From assembly GCA_004535785.1 (NCBI GenBank), contig SPIB01000001.1, forward strand, positions 818,547 to 882,546: a stretch of DNA of 64,000 nt, read 5' to 3'. The DNA is from Gammaproteobacteria bacterium LSUCC0112 (lineage in GTDB: Bacteria; Pseudomonadota; Gammaproteobacteria; Pseudomonadales; Pseudohongiellaceae). This document shows, piece after piece, positions 1 through 9,881 of the stretch (position 1 is the stretch's first letter; each line of letters opens with the position of its first letter). A program made the translations under genes and the position numbers. The notes below the pieces were generated by a model, which saw only the letters and a list, made by a program, of their open reading frames with translations, did no database searches and was not told where the DNA came from.

Positions 1-626
1 AAGGTCTCGGCCAACTCCTGCGCGATCAGTTCCGCATACTGCGCCATGCGCTCCAGGTGGGCTCCGGTCTCGAAATCGCGCAGATTGGCGAAGTCCCGGG
101 CCACATGGGCCGAGGCAATGATGGACTGGATCGCTGACAGTTCCGAGGACACCGTCAGATTGATCAATGTGGAGTAGACCATCAAATCTCGCTGTACCAA
201 CTCAGTAAAGGCATGGGTGCGCAGCGAGTCAAAGAAGATTAAGCCGATGAAACCGCTAGCGCCATACATCGGAACGGTATAGGACGATTGATAACCCTGC
301 TGTAACAGCCAGCGTGAATGTTCGGCATTGGCAGTAACTTGTTGCTGTATCTCATCGATTACACGCGCCTTGCCTGTTTCCATGATCTGACTGAGAGACT
401 TGCTGGCACTGATGGGGTAGTTATAGGCTTTGATTGGCACACCGCTGCGGGTGCTGCTGATAAAAGTCTTAATCTCGCCGCTGCCGGGATCATAGAGCGC
501 GCAAGCGATGCGTTCCACCACTGGCACTTGGTCGAGCATGCTGTGATGAAGACCCTCAAGACGTTGCGACAAAGTGCTGCCAGGTTGCAGGACCTGAGCC
601 AGGATACCTTGGGTTTGCTGAGACAT
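1..626 (-). CDS. GAF / HD-GYP c-di-GMP phosphodiesterase, C-terminal part outside window
   Basis: This is the first 208 codons of a gene that runs off the left edge. Residues 1-165 look like a GAF-type sensor domain. Residues 183-200 carry the helix that opens HD-GYP domains (LRDFETGAHLERM, about residues 182-194), so the missing part should hold the HD and GYP motifs that hydrolyse c-di-GMP. The start is the ATG at 624-626, with GGAG about 7 nt upstream. No signal peptide or membrane segment is seen, so it is probably cytoplasmic. The first gene to its right is on the other strand. HD-GYP membership is inferred from the entry helix only, because the catalytic residues are not in view. Confidence 0.75.
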   Translation of the reverse strand, partial: MSQQTQGILAQVLQPGSTLSQRLEGLHHSMLDQVPVVERIACALYDPGSGEIKTFISSTRSGVPIKAYNYPISASKSLSQIMETGKARVIDEIQQQVTANAEHSRWLLQQGYQSSYTVPMYGASGFIGLIFFDSLRTHAFTELVQRDLMVYSTLINLTVSSELSAIQSIIASAHVARDFANLRDFETGAHLERMAQYAELIAQELAET

Positions 627-790
627 GGATGCGCTCCGCGTTGTTGATTTCTTTAGAGGGCTGATAGTAGTGGTTTCCCTTTATCATGGATAGGTATTGC
701 CCACGTATGTCTCGTGTGTCGGCCACGCACCTGGAAACTGTAGCAAACAGCGTCAAGCCAAAGACGTTAACTAACCGTTAATCAACAGGA

Positions 791-2805
791 ATGACATACC
801 CTTCCAACGCTCCAACCACTAAGCTTGGGCTGTCTTGTTTGACCCTGTGTTGTTTAACCCGTCACCCCAACAGAACAGTGAGTTTGCAAGTGAAGCCGAT
901 TCCTCAACTGTCATCCGATACCCCATTATTGGCTCGAACTTTCACAGCAACGTCCGCAGCCACACCCGCAGGCGCGTCAACTGCGCGCAGCGTCGTTCGC
1001 TCGCCGCTGAGCGCTGGCCTGACCAGCCTGCTAGGGGCATTGGCCTCGTCAGCCGCGCTGGCACAGCCGGCTGATGTTGAAGAAGTGTTGGTCACTGAAC
1101 GCAGCCTGGAAAAGACCCTTCCGCTGGAACTCGCCCGTTGCGGCGCGGATCTGGAAATCATTACCGAGCAAGTCATTAACCGGCACGGGTTTGTTGATGT
1201 GGCGCAGGCGCTGGAGATGCTGGTGCCGGGACTGCACCTGACAAGTCAGGCGGGCGCATTCAGTTACGTAAACGAGCACATGCAGGGCTCACGGCCAAGT
1301 GATGTGCTCTGGACTCTGGATGGTATTCGCATCAACAACCGCCTTTACAACAGTACCAGCCCGGCGGACACGCTGCCGTCAGGCATAATTGAGCGCGCGG
1401 AGGTATTAAAGGGTAGTCACGGCCTGATGTACGGAACACAGGCGATTGCAGGTGTGGTTAATGTTGTGACACGTGGATTTTCAGATACCTCGGACGGTTC
1501 GCTGACGGTGGGTGCGGGCAGCCATAGTGCCTACCGGGCCAACGGCTATCTGCGGGGGTCTGTTGGCGAACACAAACTGGTTGGCTGGTTGTCGAGCGAC
1601 GTCAGTGACGGCTACGAGATCTATGACGTCTATCAGCCAAACCCGGTCAATTGGGAACGCGGATACAATGTGGACGGTGTTGGACTTAAATACGGATTCG
1701 ACGTCAGTCCTGAACTAAGCCTGAGCCTGACTGGCATCCACACCGTCGCCCGGCTCGACTACCCCAACGTCAGTAATGTCACCGTCAATGACCGCACAGA
1801 AGACATTGTTAGCGCCAAACTGGACTACCTGCCCAGTGAACGCGCGCGTTTTTATGCCAAGGCGTATTTTCAAGACTGGGACACTGACTATTACACACCA
1901 CCGAACCCTTCAGCCTACTGGGGCTATCGGGATAAGGGCGTCTCCGCCGCAATGGCCATTGCGGATGATCGCTGGTTTGAGTATCACCTCGGCTACGATT
2001 TCCAGACCTACAAGGGGCAGGATCAAGTCCTGCTGATTGCCAGGCAGCAGGAGAAAGTTCACGCGCTGTTCACGCGCTGTTCACGCAGATACGCAGTCTG
2101 GTCACGCTCTCGCAACGCGCCCGCTTTGCCGCGGGGGTTCGTTACAACAACACCGATGGCACCGACTCAACTGTCTGGAATGTCTCGGGCTTCTACGATC
2201 TGACAGACAGACTGTTTATACAGGGCATGGTGGCAATGTCTTTTTTGCTGCCTAGTGCTGAGAATCTGTATCGCATCCTTTGCCCTACCGGTGTCAACTG
2301 CACTCACGGCAACACAAATCTGGCCCCTGAGCAGAGCCTGGCGGTGAATCTGTCCCTGGGTGGTCAAATCACGTTTGTGCAGCGGATGCTGGAGTGGCAA
2401 CTCAATGGCTGGGATCGCACCGTGGATAATCTGATCACCACCGCCCCGACTCCGGTCGCGCAGCTGGGGGCATTCCCGGCGGGATTTACGCGGACGTTTA
2501 TCAATATTCCTGACAAAATTGGTGCCAATGTTGCGGTCAAGTTCACCGGCGAAAAAACTGCCAATGTCACCGGCTTCGGCCCACTGGCGTATGCTAACAA
2601 CTACGTCGTCGACGCGGGTGTCTATGTTTACCTGGATCAGGCCCGGGCACACCGTGTCACGCTGCGCCTCGAGAATCTGCTGGATGAAACCTATGCCACC
2701 GCAGTCAACTCGGCCGTGCTGGCCGGCACAGCCAATCAGCATTTCCTGTGGCAACGCCTTGCGCCGCCGCGCACCGTGCAACTGAATTACAGTTACTACT
2801 TATGA
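791..2805 (+). pseudogene. TonB-dependent receptor split by an 11-bp tandem duplication
   Basis: An outer-membrane receptor gene that binds a ligand, probably an iron complex, and imports it with TonB energy. The first frame (791-2203) has a signal-peptide-like stretch ending near ALAQ (about residue 92 from this ATG), a plug domain and the first half of the barrel. The second frame (open to 2805) has the rest of the barrel. An 11-bp unit occurs twice at 2060-2081. Deleting one copy restores a single continuous frame across the junction, which I checked by reading it through. The start is doubtful: the ATG at 791 directly abuts AGGA, and the stretch before the signal peptide is unusually long. 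The gene is followed 1 nt later by a PepSY gene. It could be an inactive allele or a switchable one. Confidence 0.85.
2060..2081 (+). repeat. 11-bp tandem direct repeat that frameshifts the TonB receptor
   Basis: The unit CACGCGCTGTT occurs at 2060-2070 and again at 2071-2081, followed by a partial third copy (CACGC). Eleven is not a multiple of three, so gain or loss of a unit toggles the reading frame of the receptor. With one unit the frame reads through to the stop at 2805. Confidence 0.93.
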
Positions 2806-2806
2806 T

Positions 2807-4245
2807 ATGCGCTGGCTACTGCTGGTACATCGCTATCTGGCAATGGCCGTCGGTGTCTTGATGACACTGTGGTGTCAGTCAGGCTTTGTCATGATGTACC
2901 AGAGTTTCCCGGAGTCATCGCCTGCCCAGCGGCTTGCTGGTCTGCAAGTGCTGGAATTGGATTCCTGCAGTACGGCGGGGGTTCTGCAGCCGCACGATGA
3001 CACACCGGTCGTGGATTTCCGCATTGAAATGCTGCTTGGCGAACCTGTGCTGCGGCTGGCCTCGGCTGCCGGTACGCAGGAGGTCATCCGCCTGCGAAGT
3101 GGTTCTGCGTTGCCCGAACTGACGCAGGCGCAGGTGCTGCAGATGGCAGCACAGTACGCGCGCGAAAACAGAATCAGCGGTCTACCCGCCTCTCTGGGGA
3201 CAACCGATGGTGATCAATGGACCTTGCTGGATGCCCGCCGCAACGCCCCCGCATGGCACGTTGCCCTGAACGACCCACGTGGCACACAAATCTTCATCAA
3301 CGGGCGTACTGGCGAGGTTTTTCAGCAATGCAATCGCCGCGAGCGGGTGCTGTCGTGGTTCGGCGCCATTCCTCACTGGATTTACTTCAGCCAGCGGCGA
3401 CTGAAACGCTCGTCCGCACACTCCGCTACGCCCAGATCGCTGTCACCCTATCCGGGGTGGTGGTACTGGCATCACATGGCCGGTCTGGTGTTTGGCGTTT
3501 TGACACTGACATGGGTTTTCAGTGGCTTGCTTACCATGAACCCGTGGGGCTGGCTCAGTGGCTCGATCCCGGAAATACGCCTCTACCAGAGCGAACTGGG
3601 CGGCACCACACGCTGGGCAGATCTGCGGCAGCTGCTGGCTGCGCTCAGCGGTAACGAGGCATCGGTCACACAGCAACCGGGACTCGTGCCGCTGACGCCC
3701 CAACCGTTTTTGCAGCAGGCTTTTTTCTGGGTCACTCAGCGGATTCAACATCCGTGCGCTACGACGCAACCGGGAACAGCGCGCCACTGGATGTTGATCA
3801 CATCCGCGCTGGCGTCAGTAATCTGGTGGTCGCTCTGACAAGCGTTGAGCTGCTGTCCAATGAAGACAGCTATTACTCCGGTCACAAACGCACCGTGGCG
3901 CTGCCTGCTGTGCGGGTAATCACTGCCGATGCAGACGCAACGCGCCTGTATATCAATCCGCAGACGGGGCAGACGCGGGCAGTCAGCAGCACTGGCCGCC
4001 TCTCGCGTTGGGTACGCACCGGCCTGCATGACCTTGATTTTCCAGTGATCAGAAACCGCCCGTGGTGGGATGTGCTGGTCCTCGTGCTGTTAAGTGGCGT
4101 CACCGCCGTGTCCATCATCGGCACCTGGATGGCGCTGCGCAGCGTGCGCCAGGACTTTCGCACGGCCCTTCGCCGTCGTCTCGCCTTGCGAGGACATCAC
4201 AAAACACACGCTCCTCACAGACCCGCGCAGGGAGACCAGGCATGA
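2807..4245 (+). pseudogene. PepSY-associated inner-membrane protein, frameshifted at a T6 run
   Basis: PepSY-TM proteins sit in the inner membrane next to TonB receptors and are often linked to reduction or release of imported iron complexes. The first frame (2807-3838) has an N-terminal membrane segment, a periplasmic PepSY region and a further membrane pair near the HHMAGLVFGVLTLTW stretch. The last third lies in another frame, open to 4245, and includes the final membrane helix (DVLVLVLLSGVTAVSIIGTW). Frame 2 passes into frame 1 around the T6 run at 3721-3726. One extra T there would give an unbroken protein of about 479 residues. It starts 1 nt after the receptor stop, so the two were one operon. 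A sequencing slip at the homopolymer cannot be excluded from sequence alone. Confidence 0.8.
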
Positions 4246-4272
4246 ACTCATTGCACTCTATCGCATTTACCG

Positions 4273-4752
4273 TTGATCTGTTGTGTAAAGCGCTCACGGG
4301 CATTGCTGATGCTGATCTCAACCGGGATGCTGCTCCAGTGCACCGCAGACGAACCGTCCACGCCTCCAGCGGTGAATGGCTGGATAGAATATCCCCTGAG
4401 CGAGCATACCTATTCAGCGAGCAACACGCCGTTTTTACACAGCCACCACGAGGTACCCGTGCCCGCAGGTGAGGCACTGGAACACAAGCTGAGACTTAAT
4501 GAGGGAGACACCATTGTGTATCTTGACATGATGCTGCCCGGACCGCTGGAGGTGGAGTTTCACAGCCATACTGACCGCGAACCCGGCGCAGACGACCTGC
4601 TGATGTTTTACAACATCCATCGCAATGGCCAGGAACGCGGAGCACTGACCGCGCCATTCTCAGGCATACACGGCTGGTACCTCAACAACAGGTCGGCTGT
4701 GGACATCGTTGTTCACCTTGAGGTGGCGGGTTTTTACGCCGTGGAACCCTGA
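4273..4752 (+). CDS. Small lipoprotein related to so-called transmembrane anchor proteins
   Basis: The third gene of the receptor-PepSY operon. Read from the TTG at 4273 it has a 23-residue lipoprotein signal peptide (basic KRSR, hydrophobic core, lipobox LLQC), then about 135 residues of predicted beta-sandwich. The C-terminal pattern FSGIHGWYLNNRS followed by alternating hydrophobic residues resembles the small membrane-anchored proteins found beside metal and TonB genes in Proteobacteria. The start is unclear. The TTG has no ribosome-binding site, whereas an ATG at 4242 overlaps the previous stop (ATGA) and has GGGAG upstream but is in another frame. If 4242 was the original start, this gene too carries a frameshift, in its signal peptide. 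Its function is unknown. Confidence 0.55.
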   Translation: MICCVKRSRALLMLISTGMLLQCTADEPSTPPAVNGWIEYPLSEHTYSASNTPFLHSHHEVPVPAGEALEHKLRLNEGDTIVYLDMMLPGPLEVEFHSHTDREPGADDLLMFYNIHRNGQERGALTAPFSGIHGWYLNNRSAVDIVVHLEVAGFYAVEP

Positions 4753-4794
4753 ACAGGCCTTGATGCATCCAGGCGGGCCGATGCTGTGAGGCTG

Positions 4795-5930
4795 TTAATC
4801 ATGCACCCAGCTGTTCTGCGGTGAAAGCTCACGCACGTGCAGCAATCTGGCGCTAAAGTTTGTTCTGTCGATACCAAACACTTCGATCAGACTTTCAAAA
4901 CCGGAACTGGCCGACTGCTCGACAAAGGCTCTCCCCTCTCTGGCAGGCCGGCGGTGCTCGTGTACAACTGGCCCGTGGCGCGGTCGTATACCTCATCAAA
5001 GGTATTGCCCGGCAAGAAGCTTGAGGTGGCGAAAAACAGGTTATTCAGGCCGCTGATGTACCAGATGTCAACAATGTGGTTATCGCGAAGATCCGCCGTG
5101 ATCACTCGCGACATCATCTTGGCCTGGTAGTGTTTGCCCGTCGCATTGACCAGCGGCGCCACCGTCATTAATGCGCTGGCACTGCCTTCTGGCATGTAAG
5201 TCATGTCCAGATCCCGGAAGTGTTTCTGCAGTTCGGCATCCCGCATAAACAGATTATTCAGGTCGTCGCGCGAGCTGATATAAAAATCCCGCACCATGCG
5301 TGCGACTCCGCCCCGCTCGTTCAATTCTCCGACAATATAATAGTCACCCATCACCAGCAGGATCGGGATGTCATCGTCCGCGATGGTTTGCCAGATGGCA
5401 TGATCCAGCGAGGCGTCCAGCTGTCTGGCAAATGCTGGCGGTTGATGCTGCGACCACTGCAGCAGGTTCAGCACTGCAAGCACAACAACAACGGCCGCCA
5501 GCACACCTGTCAGCCACCGCCAGTGCCAATCAAAGGCAGGAACTGACTGCGGCAACACTTGGCTGTTGACGGCGACAATTGTGTTCTGGCCTTTGGGGAT
5601 TTGCAGCTGCAAGGCTGGCGCGGAGTCACACCCTTTGTAGTGTTTATCGAGACGATTACGCAGCTGATGGATATAAACGCGCACGGCGGAATCGCGGGAC
5701 ACGTCAAACGAGCTGTCCCTGCCAAGTACGCCAACCGCAACATCAAACTCTTTGGGCTGTCTGGATTCAAGCGCGCAGTTAATCAGGTAATCCAGCAGCT
5801 GGACGTAAACGACTGATTTGCCCAACGCGCCACTGGCCACAATCTGCTCGCGGGCATCACGCACAGATTGCGGGCTGCAGTGGGTCAGCAGTTGGATGGT
5901 GCCTGTATTGTCGTCATTAACAGCCTTCAT
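4795..5930 (-). pseudogene. Membrane-anchored winged-helix type regulator, frameshifted near its end
   Basis: The first 347 residues are readable from the ATG at 5930. An N-terminal helical region of about 110 residues looks like a DNA-binding winged helix (RDSAVRVYIHQLRNRLD). It is followed by one membrane segment near residues 138-158 and a periplasmic domain, the layout of CadC-like one-component regulators. The frame stops at 4887, but a neighbouring frame continues with protein-like sequence to a TAA at 4795-4797, ending in FSARLLHVRELSPQNSW and a few more residues. One missing base in the C4 run (G4 on the coding strand) at 4933-4936 explains the switch. It probably controlled the convergent receptor operon or the DUF2855 gene upstream. 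Target and signal are unknown. Confidence 0.65.
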
Positions 5931-6003
5931 CGGCGTTAGGTGCCCCGTATATCAGCAAATAAGCAAGTGATCGCATGGTACCTCCGGATGTGTCGAACGG
6001 TAA

Positions 6004-7083
6004 TCACAACAACGACACTTGCTGGCCGGTTTTTGGACTCGCCTGGCCTAAGAGAATTTTTTCGTACACCACTTTGGTCGCCCCTAGGCCGGCACTTGTT
6101 TCTATGTCAAGCCATTGACTCGCAGATTTGGAAAAGCTGTTCCACTGCTGCGCCAGCAGCGACTGGAACTGCTTGCCACCCCACTCATTGATTCGCTTCT
6201 GCGACTGAGACGGCGCAAAAAACATGATGGGTTTGGGGCAGGGCAGATCGGCGGATAGCGCGCGATTATCTTCCCAGTGGGAAAGACCTACCATGCAGCA
6301 GTAGTTCAGTTTGTCGTCCAGTCGGCTATGCAAGGTTTCAATCAGTTGGGTATTACCGGCAAAGTCGACAATCACGCTGTTGTTATCGCCCAGTGCATCC
6401 AGTGCGTCATCATCCAGTGTCTGGTCTTACTAACCAAGACTGTTAAAAAAGTCCACATTGCACTTGGAAGTCAGACCGATCACCTCAACCGCGTGCGCAC
6501 GCGTGGCCTTGGCTTTCTGCTACAGAAACACTAGGGAAATTGCGGTTTTGCTGGATGCGCTGGTGAGAATAATCTGTGTTGCCGCAAAAAAATTATAGTC
6601 GGCCAGAAAGTCATCCAGCAGGAATGACGTGGTGAACAGCAGGCGGAACACCATTTGTAATGCTTCGGTATCGGCCTGATACAGCGGGTCCTTTGAGCAG
6701 CGCAGATACTGGTTGTACACCAGGGCGAGTCCATTGCGATGCACTGCACCATCGATGAAGCCGGATTCCCGAACTTGAGTGGGTTCAACCAGCAGATGAG
6801 TGGCCATGGGGTAATAGCCATAAAAACGCGCACCCACGTCAATGTCATCGCATCGGCTGGCAACAACGTCGGCAAAACCCCAGACGGGAATACAGCCTTT
6901 GTTGTCCGGCGCTGGGAAGAAGTCCCAATAGCGCAGTCTGTCGCCAACCGCAGCGTAGGTGATGTTATTGGCTGTCAACGCAAAGTGATCTATTTATAGC
7001 AGCACCTGACCATGCTGCAGCACATTGACGTCGATTGAGCTCTCTACAATCCCGTAGTCAGCAATGTTTTTTTTGTTAACCAT
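6004..7083 (-). pseudogene. DUF2855 family protein with four in-frame stop codons
   Basis: One reading frame runs from an ATG at 7081-7083 to a TGA at 6004-6006 and matches the DUF2855 family over its whole length, for example ITYAAVGDRLRYWDFFPA near the N-terminus and the VIVDFAGNTQLIETLHSRL stretch later. It is interrupted by TAA at 6994-6996, TAG at 6520-6522, and TAG then TAA at 6430-6432 and 6427-6429. No frameshift is needed, which is unusual for a decayed gene. The tandem pair falls in the SLG..DQ segment, where the family normally has aromatic or small residues. DUF2855 proteins have no firm function. The gene is surely unable to give a full protein under the normal code. Confidence 0.85.
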
Positions 7084-7194
7084 TAGCGCTTATTTTTTCA
7101 TTATTTAGTTGCCCTTTTTGTTAATCAGCGTGTGATAGCTTATGCTCTCAGCATAACAAAATTTGGCAGCCCAATTCGACGGGAGTCGGTTTAG

Positions 7195-8334
7195 ATGAAA
7201 AGAATAATCACTGGCCTCACCGTACTCGTTTTATTCTATTTTTCTCAACTATCGTTTGCGCAGGACGATGATTTCATTTTCCACTCAGACCTTGCACGCG
7301 ATTGGTATGAAGGCGGGCAGTATTTTGAATGGACGTCCACCACCGCGGACAATGACGCCGCCAAATTGAATATTTTCTATCGAACCTGGGGCGATAAAAG
7401 CAAACCCAAATTACTCTTGGTTCATGGTTTTCCAAACTCCAGTTTTGACTACTATCATTTAATCCCGTTGCTTGAGAATGACTATTACATTGCGACACTT
7501 GATTTCCCGGGGTCGGGATTTTCTGACAAACCTCTGAACAACTTTAACTATATGCTTGCTGAGAACGCGCAGATCGTTGAGCACTTCGTCAGGGAAGTCG
7601 TCGAATTTGATGATTTTGCGCTTTATACACATGATCGCGGCGTTAGTATCGGGCTGGCTCTGTTAAGCCACTATCTTGACAATCCGGCCCCAGACTATCG
7701 GATCAATTATCACTTTATATCCAATAGCGGCATGTTTCTTCCCCTCGCAACACTGGTGCCTTTCCAGACCGCGCTGCTCGATGCACAAGCGGGTCCACGA
7801 TTGATCGCAGCACGTTCGGCACAAGCAAGGTTAACTGAGGGCGACCCGGAAGCTGTTGCATTCTCTGATATTTTTGCTTTCAACGACGGAAATGCGGCCT
7901 TGCTATACGTGGGTCGATACCTGTTGGAACGCCAGGCTAACGAAACACGCTGGCTGCAGAGCTTGCCACGCAGCCCGATTCCTGTTGCCCTTTTATGGGG
8001 GCTGACTGATGACATCAACCCAATTCGTATCGCGACACATGTGTGGGATAACTATCTCAATGAGCGCGAAGCTGCCAGCAGCTTTTGGATTCTGCCGTCC
8101 GCAGGCCACTATCCGCAACGCGATAAACCTGAAGAGGTTGCAAAGGTAGTTCGAATGGCATTATCAGGACAATTGCCGACACGGGAAGCTGAGGCAGAAT
8201 TCATGCGCCAGTACAGCGGCAGGCGAACAACTGAGGATGCGATTTATGTTGGTTACTCGCGTGTTGAACCCCTGAATTTTCCAAGCTCAATTGAATATAC
8301 CCCGTCGGGTTATCGTTTAAAGGCTGTGGAATAG
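7195..8334 (+). CDS. Secreted alpha/beta hydrolase of the epoxide hydrolase / haloalkane dehalogenase type
   Basis: A 379-residue enzyme with a signal peptide ending near residue 22 (SFAQ), so it acts in the periplasm or outside the cell. The oxyanion motif HGFP lies at about 77-80. The nucleophile is Asp147 in THDRG, which places it with hydrolases that use aspartate rather than serine, such as epoxide hydrolases and haloalkane dehalogenases. A catalytic acid is likely in the WGLTDD segment, and the histidine is in AGHYPQRDKPE. The ATG has GGGAG about 9 nt upstream. A promoter-like pair TTGTTA and TATGCT, 17 nt apart, lies at about 7118-7146. It is a single gene. The substrate cannot be told from sequence. 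Confidence 0.85.
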   Translation: MKRIITGLTVLVLFYFSQLSFAQDDDFIFHSDLARDWYEGGQYFEWTSTTADNDAAKLNIFYRTWGDKSKPKLLLVHGFPNSSFDYYHLIPLLENDYYIATLDFPGSGFSDKPLNNFNYMLAENAQIVEHFVREVVEFDDFALYTHDRGVSIGLALLSHYLDNPAPDYRINYHFISNSGMFLPLATLVPFQTALLDAQAGPRLIAARSAQARLTEGDPEAVAFSDIFAFNDGNAALLYVGRYLLERQANETRWLQSLPRSPIPVALLWGLTDDINPIRIATHVWDNYLNEREAASSFWILPSAGHYPQRDKPEEVAKVVRMALSGQLPTREAEAEFMRQYSGRRTTEDAIYVGYSRVEPLNFPSSIEYTPSGYRLKAVE

Positions 8335-8544
8335 ACAGTTAAGGTGCGGCGCCGGCCGTCAACTCCAGCTCGCAACCCAACTGCATTTTTTTTCAGGCTG
8401 ATATTTTTGAAATATCTGACTCAGATGATTATCTCACGCTTGTCTAAAAATTTGATTGTAATAAGCTTGAGCTGCGGACCAGAAAATGAAACTAGTACAA
8501 CATGCATCTTTAACACACGATCAAATTTTCATGGAGAGGACATA

Positions 8545-8877
8545 ATGGCAAAGTCGATTAAATTAGCGTTTTTTTTGATACTAACCATGCTGCCTTTTAG
8601 TGCAATTGCAGCTGACTACTACGTCGATATCACGAATAAAACTGGATACATAATTCATTATATTTATGTTAGCCCTGACAGCTCCGATGACTGGGAGGAA
8701 GACGTTTTGGGTACTGAGGTGTTGATGAATGACACCACGCGTCGTATCACTCTGAAAGGGTATAACAGCCCGATCTTTGACATCAAATTGGTGGATGAAG
8801 ATGGTGATAGCTATACGTTCTGGGATATTGATGTGTCCAAACGCGATATAACGGCAACACTGGCTGACCTGGATTGA
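8545..8877 (+). CDS. Small secreted protein of unknown function
   Basis: A 110-residue protein starting at the ATG at 8545, which has a strong GGAGAGGA ribosome-binding site at 8533-8540. Longer upstream starts in the same frame lack such a site. Residues 1-22 form a signal peptide (cleavage near AIAA). The mature part is acidic and beta-rich (YYVDITNKTGYIIHYIYVS near its start, then WEEDVLG and YNSPIFDIKLVDEDGDSYTF). I recall a family of short periplasmic proteins with this pattern in marine bacteria, sometimes misnamed argininosuccinate lyase, but no function is established. Its stop overlaps a TTG that opens the next small frame. Confidence 0.75.
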   Translation: MAKSIKLAFFLILTMLPFSAIAADYYVDITNKTGYIIHYIYVSPDSSDDWEEDVLGTEVLMNDTTRRITLKGYNSPIFDIKLVDEDGDSYTFWDIDVSKRDITATLADLD

Positions 8878-9041
8878 AGAAAGGTAATCCACAGAAAAAA
8901 CTGCAAAAATCCTACGAAGAAAAACTGACCGAGGCCATGCAGGCCCAGCGCAACGGAGATATCCGGCGCTATTCGACGCTGCAGGAAAAGGCTGAGGCTA
9001 TCTACACCCAGCTGGAGGCCATAGGCGAGCAAAAGAGATGA
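8874..9041 (+). CDS. Short DUF6435 / Lacal_2735-like protein, probably 5'-truncated
   Basis: The 55-residue frame reads KKLQKSYEEKLTEAMQAQRN and then GDIRRYSTL, closely matching small cytoplasmic proteins of the Lacal_2735/DUF6435 type, which normally begin with MFG and several aromatic residues before the KK pair. Here that N-terminus is missing. The only start is a TTG at 8874 that overlaps the TGA of the upstream gene. It may be translated by coupling, or it may be a truncated remnant joined to the secreted-protein gene by a deletion. Function unknown. Confidence 0.55.
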   Translation: MKKGNPQKKLQKSYEEKLTEAMQAQRNGDIRRYSTLQEKAEAIYTQLEAIGEQKR

Positions 9042-9157
9042 AATCGGCGTCACTCTGGGCAACATCCAGTTCGTGCTGACTCACGTACAATTAATGCATC
9101 ACTTGTGTTTTCCTGTCTAATGAAAAACGTATCACGTCTCTTTTTTACGGCACAAGG

Positions 9158-9421
9158 ATGAAACTTACAACTAGTAACTTGATAGATACGGGGAAATCTT
9201 TGCAAAAGCGCTTGTACAACTGGATGAACCTCATTGGTATTGGTTTTATCGTGGTTGGCGGTCTGGTCTTGATACTGGGAATGGTAGGGGTGATTGATCT
9301 TGACGTGTTTGCGTTTGGAATTTCTGCGGGCGTCCGTATCGTCGGTACATTAGCCATCACCGGCTGCCTGCTGAGTGCAATAGCCTGCTTTGCCCTCGAA
9401 TTTAATAATGATAAATCGTAA
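9158..9421 (+). CDS. Small two-helix membrane protein
   Basis: An 87-residue protein with two hydrophobic helices, about residues 26-46 and 60-80, and a short acidic tail. It starts at the ATG at 9158 after ACAAGG. I do not recognise a family. It is followed within 16 nt by two more small membrane proteins in the same direction, so the three are likely one operon. Confidence 0.6.
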   Translation: MKLTTSNLIDTGKSLQKRLYNWMNLIGIGFIVVGGLVLILGMVGVIDLDVFAFGISAGVRIVGTLAITGCLLSAIACFALEFNNDKS

Positions 9422-9437
9422 ATAAACAAGGCAACTT

Positions 9438-9617
9438 ATGTTCAAAAAATCTGACTTTTTTATAATTTTGGCGGTAATGATTTCTTTTGTTATATCAGCG
9501 TATTTGTGGTTCGTCCTGAACGACCGGGAACAGGCCATTTTCACTGCGATATGGATACCCTCGATCTTTACCTTCGGTATCTACTTCAAACTCTGCGCGC
9601 TGATGGGTAAAAAATAA
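9438..9617 (+). CDS. Small membrane protein, 59 residues
   Basis: From the ATG at 9438 the frame encodes 59 residues with two hydrophobic stretches (FFIILAVMISFVISAYLWFV, and AIWIPSIFTFGIYFKLCAL) separated by a short charged loop. The stop TAA at 9615-9617 overlaps the ATG of the next gene (TAATGA), a sign of translational coupling. Similar short proteins occur in other marine gammaproteobacteria as far as I recall. No function is known. Confidence 0.6.
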   Translation: MFKKSDFFIILAVMISFVISAYLWFVLNDREQAIFTAIWIPSIFTFGIYFKLCALMGKK

Positions 9618-9745
9618 TGACCTTTGAACTAATTTATCCTGCGGTGCTGGTTTTTCTGCTGATGCTGGGTGGAGTTGTGCTGACTGTTGTAGAGTTTAAT
9701 GATCTGCAGAAGGAGCAAAATAAAGGGAAGGGCAAGGTGGACTGA
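9617..9745 (+). CDS. Very small single-helix membrane protein, 42 residues
   Basis: The ATG at 9617 overlaps the previous stop. The product has one membrane helix (about residues 6-27) and a charged lysine-rich tail. The coupled start and the matching length of the hydrophobic segment favour a real gene over chance. Unknown function, presumably a partner of the two preceding membrane proteins. Confidence 0.5.
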   Translation: MTFELIYPAVLVFLLMLGGVVLTVVEFNDLQKEQNKGKGKVD

Positions 9746-9881
9746 CGTGGTGGGTCAATCGGGGTATAACCCTGTTCAACCGACAGAACGATTACTCTCG
9801 ACCACTGGGTAATCATCTGTCTGTTGAAACAAGACCATTATAGGACTATATTCGATTCTATGTTGATGTAACGCTAAACCT

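Noticed and set aside
318..647. A 109-codon plus-strand frame at the left edge
   Set aside because: It lies wholly antisense to the GAF/HD-GYP gene, whose minus-strand frame gives a far better protein.
3721..3726. A programmed ribosomal frameshift at the T6 run in the PepSY gene
   Set aside because: No stimulatory structure was evident, and a lost T explains the data more simply. The neighbouring genes are also broken.
6004..7083. Stop-codon reassignment or read-through explaining the DUF2855 stops
   Set aside because: All other genes in the window use TAA, TAG and TGA as normal stops, so a decayed gene is the simpler reading.
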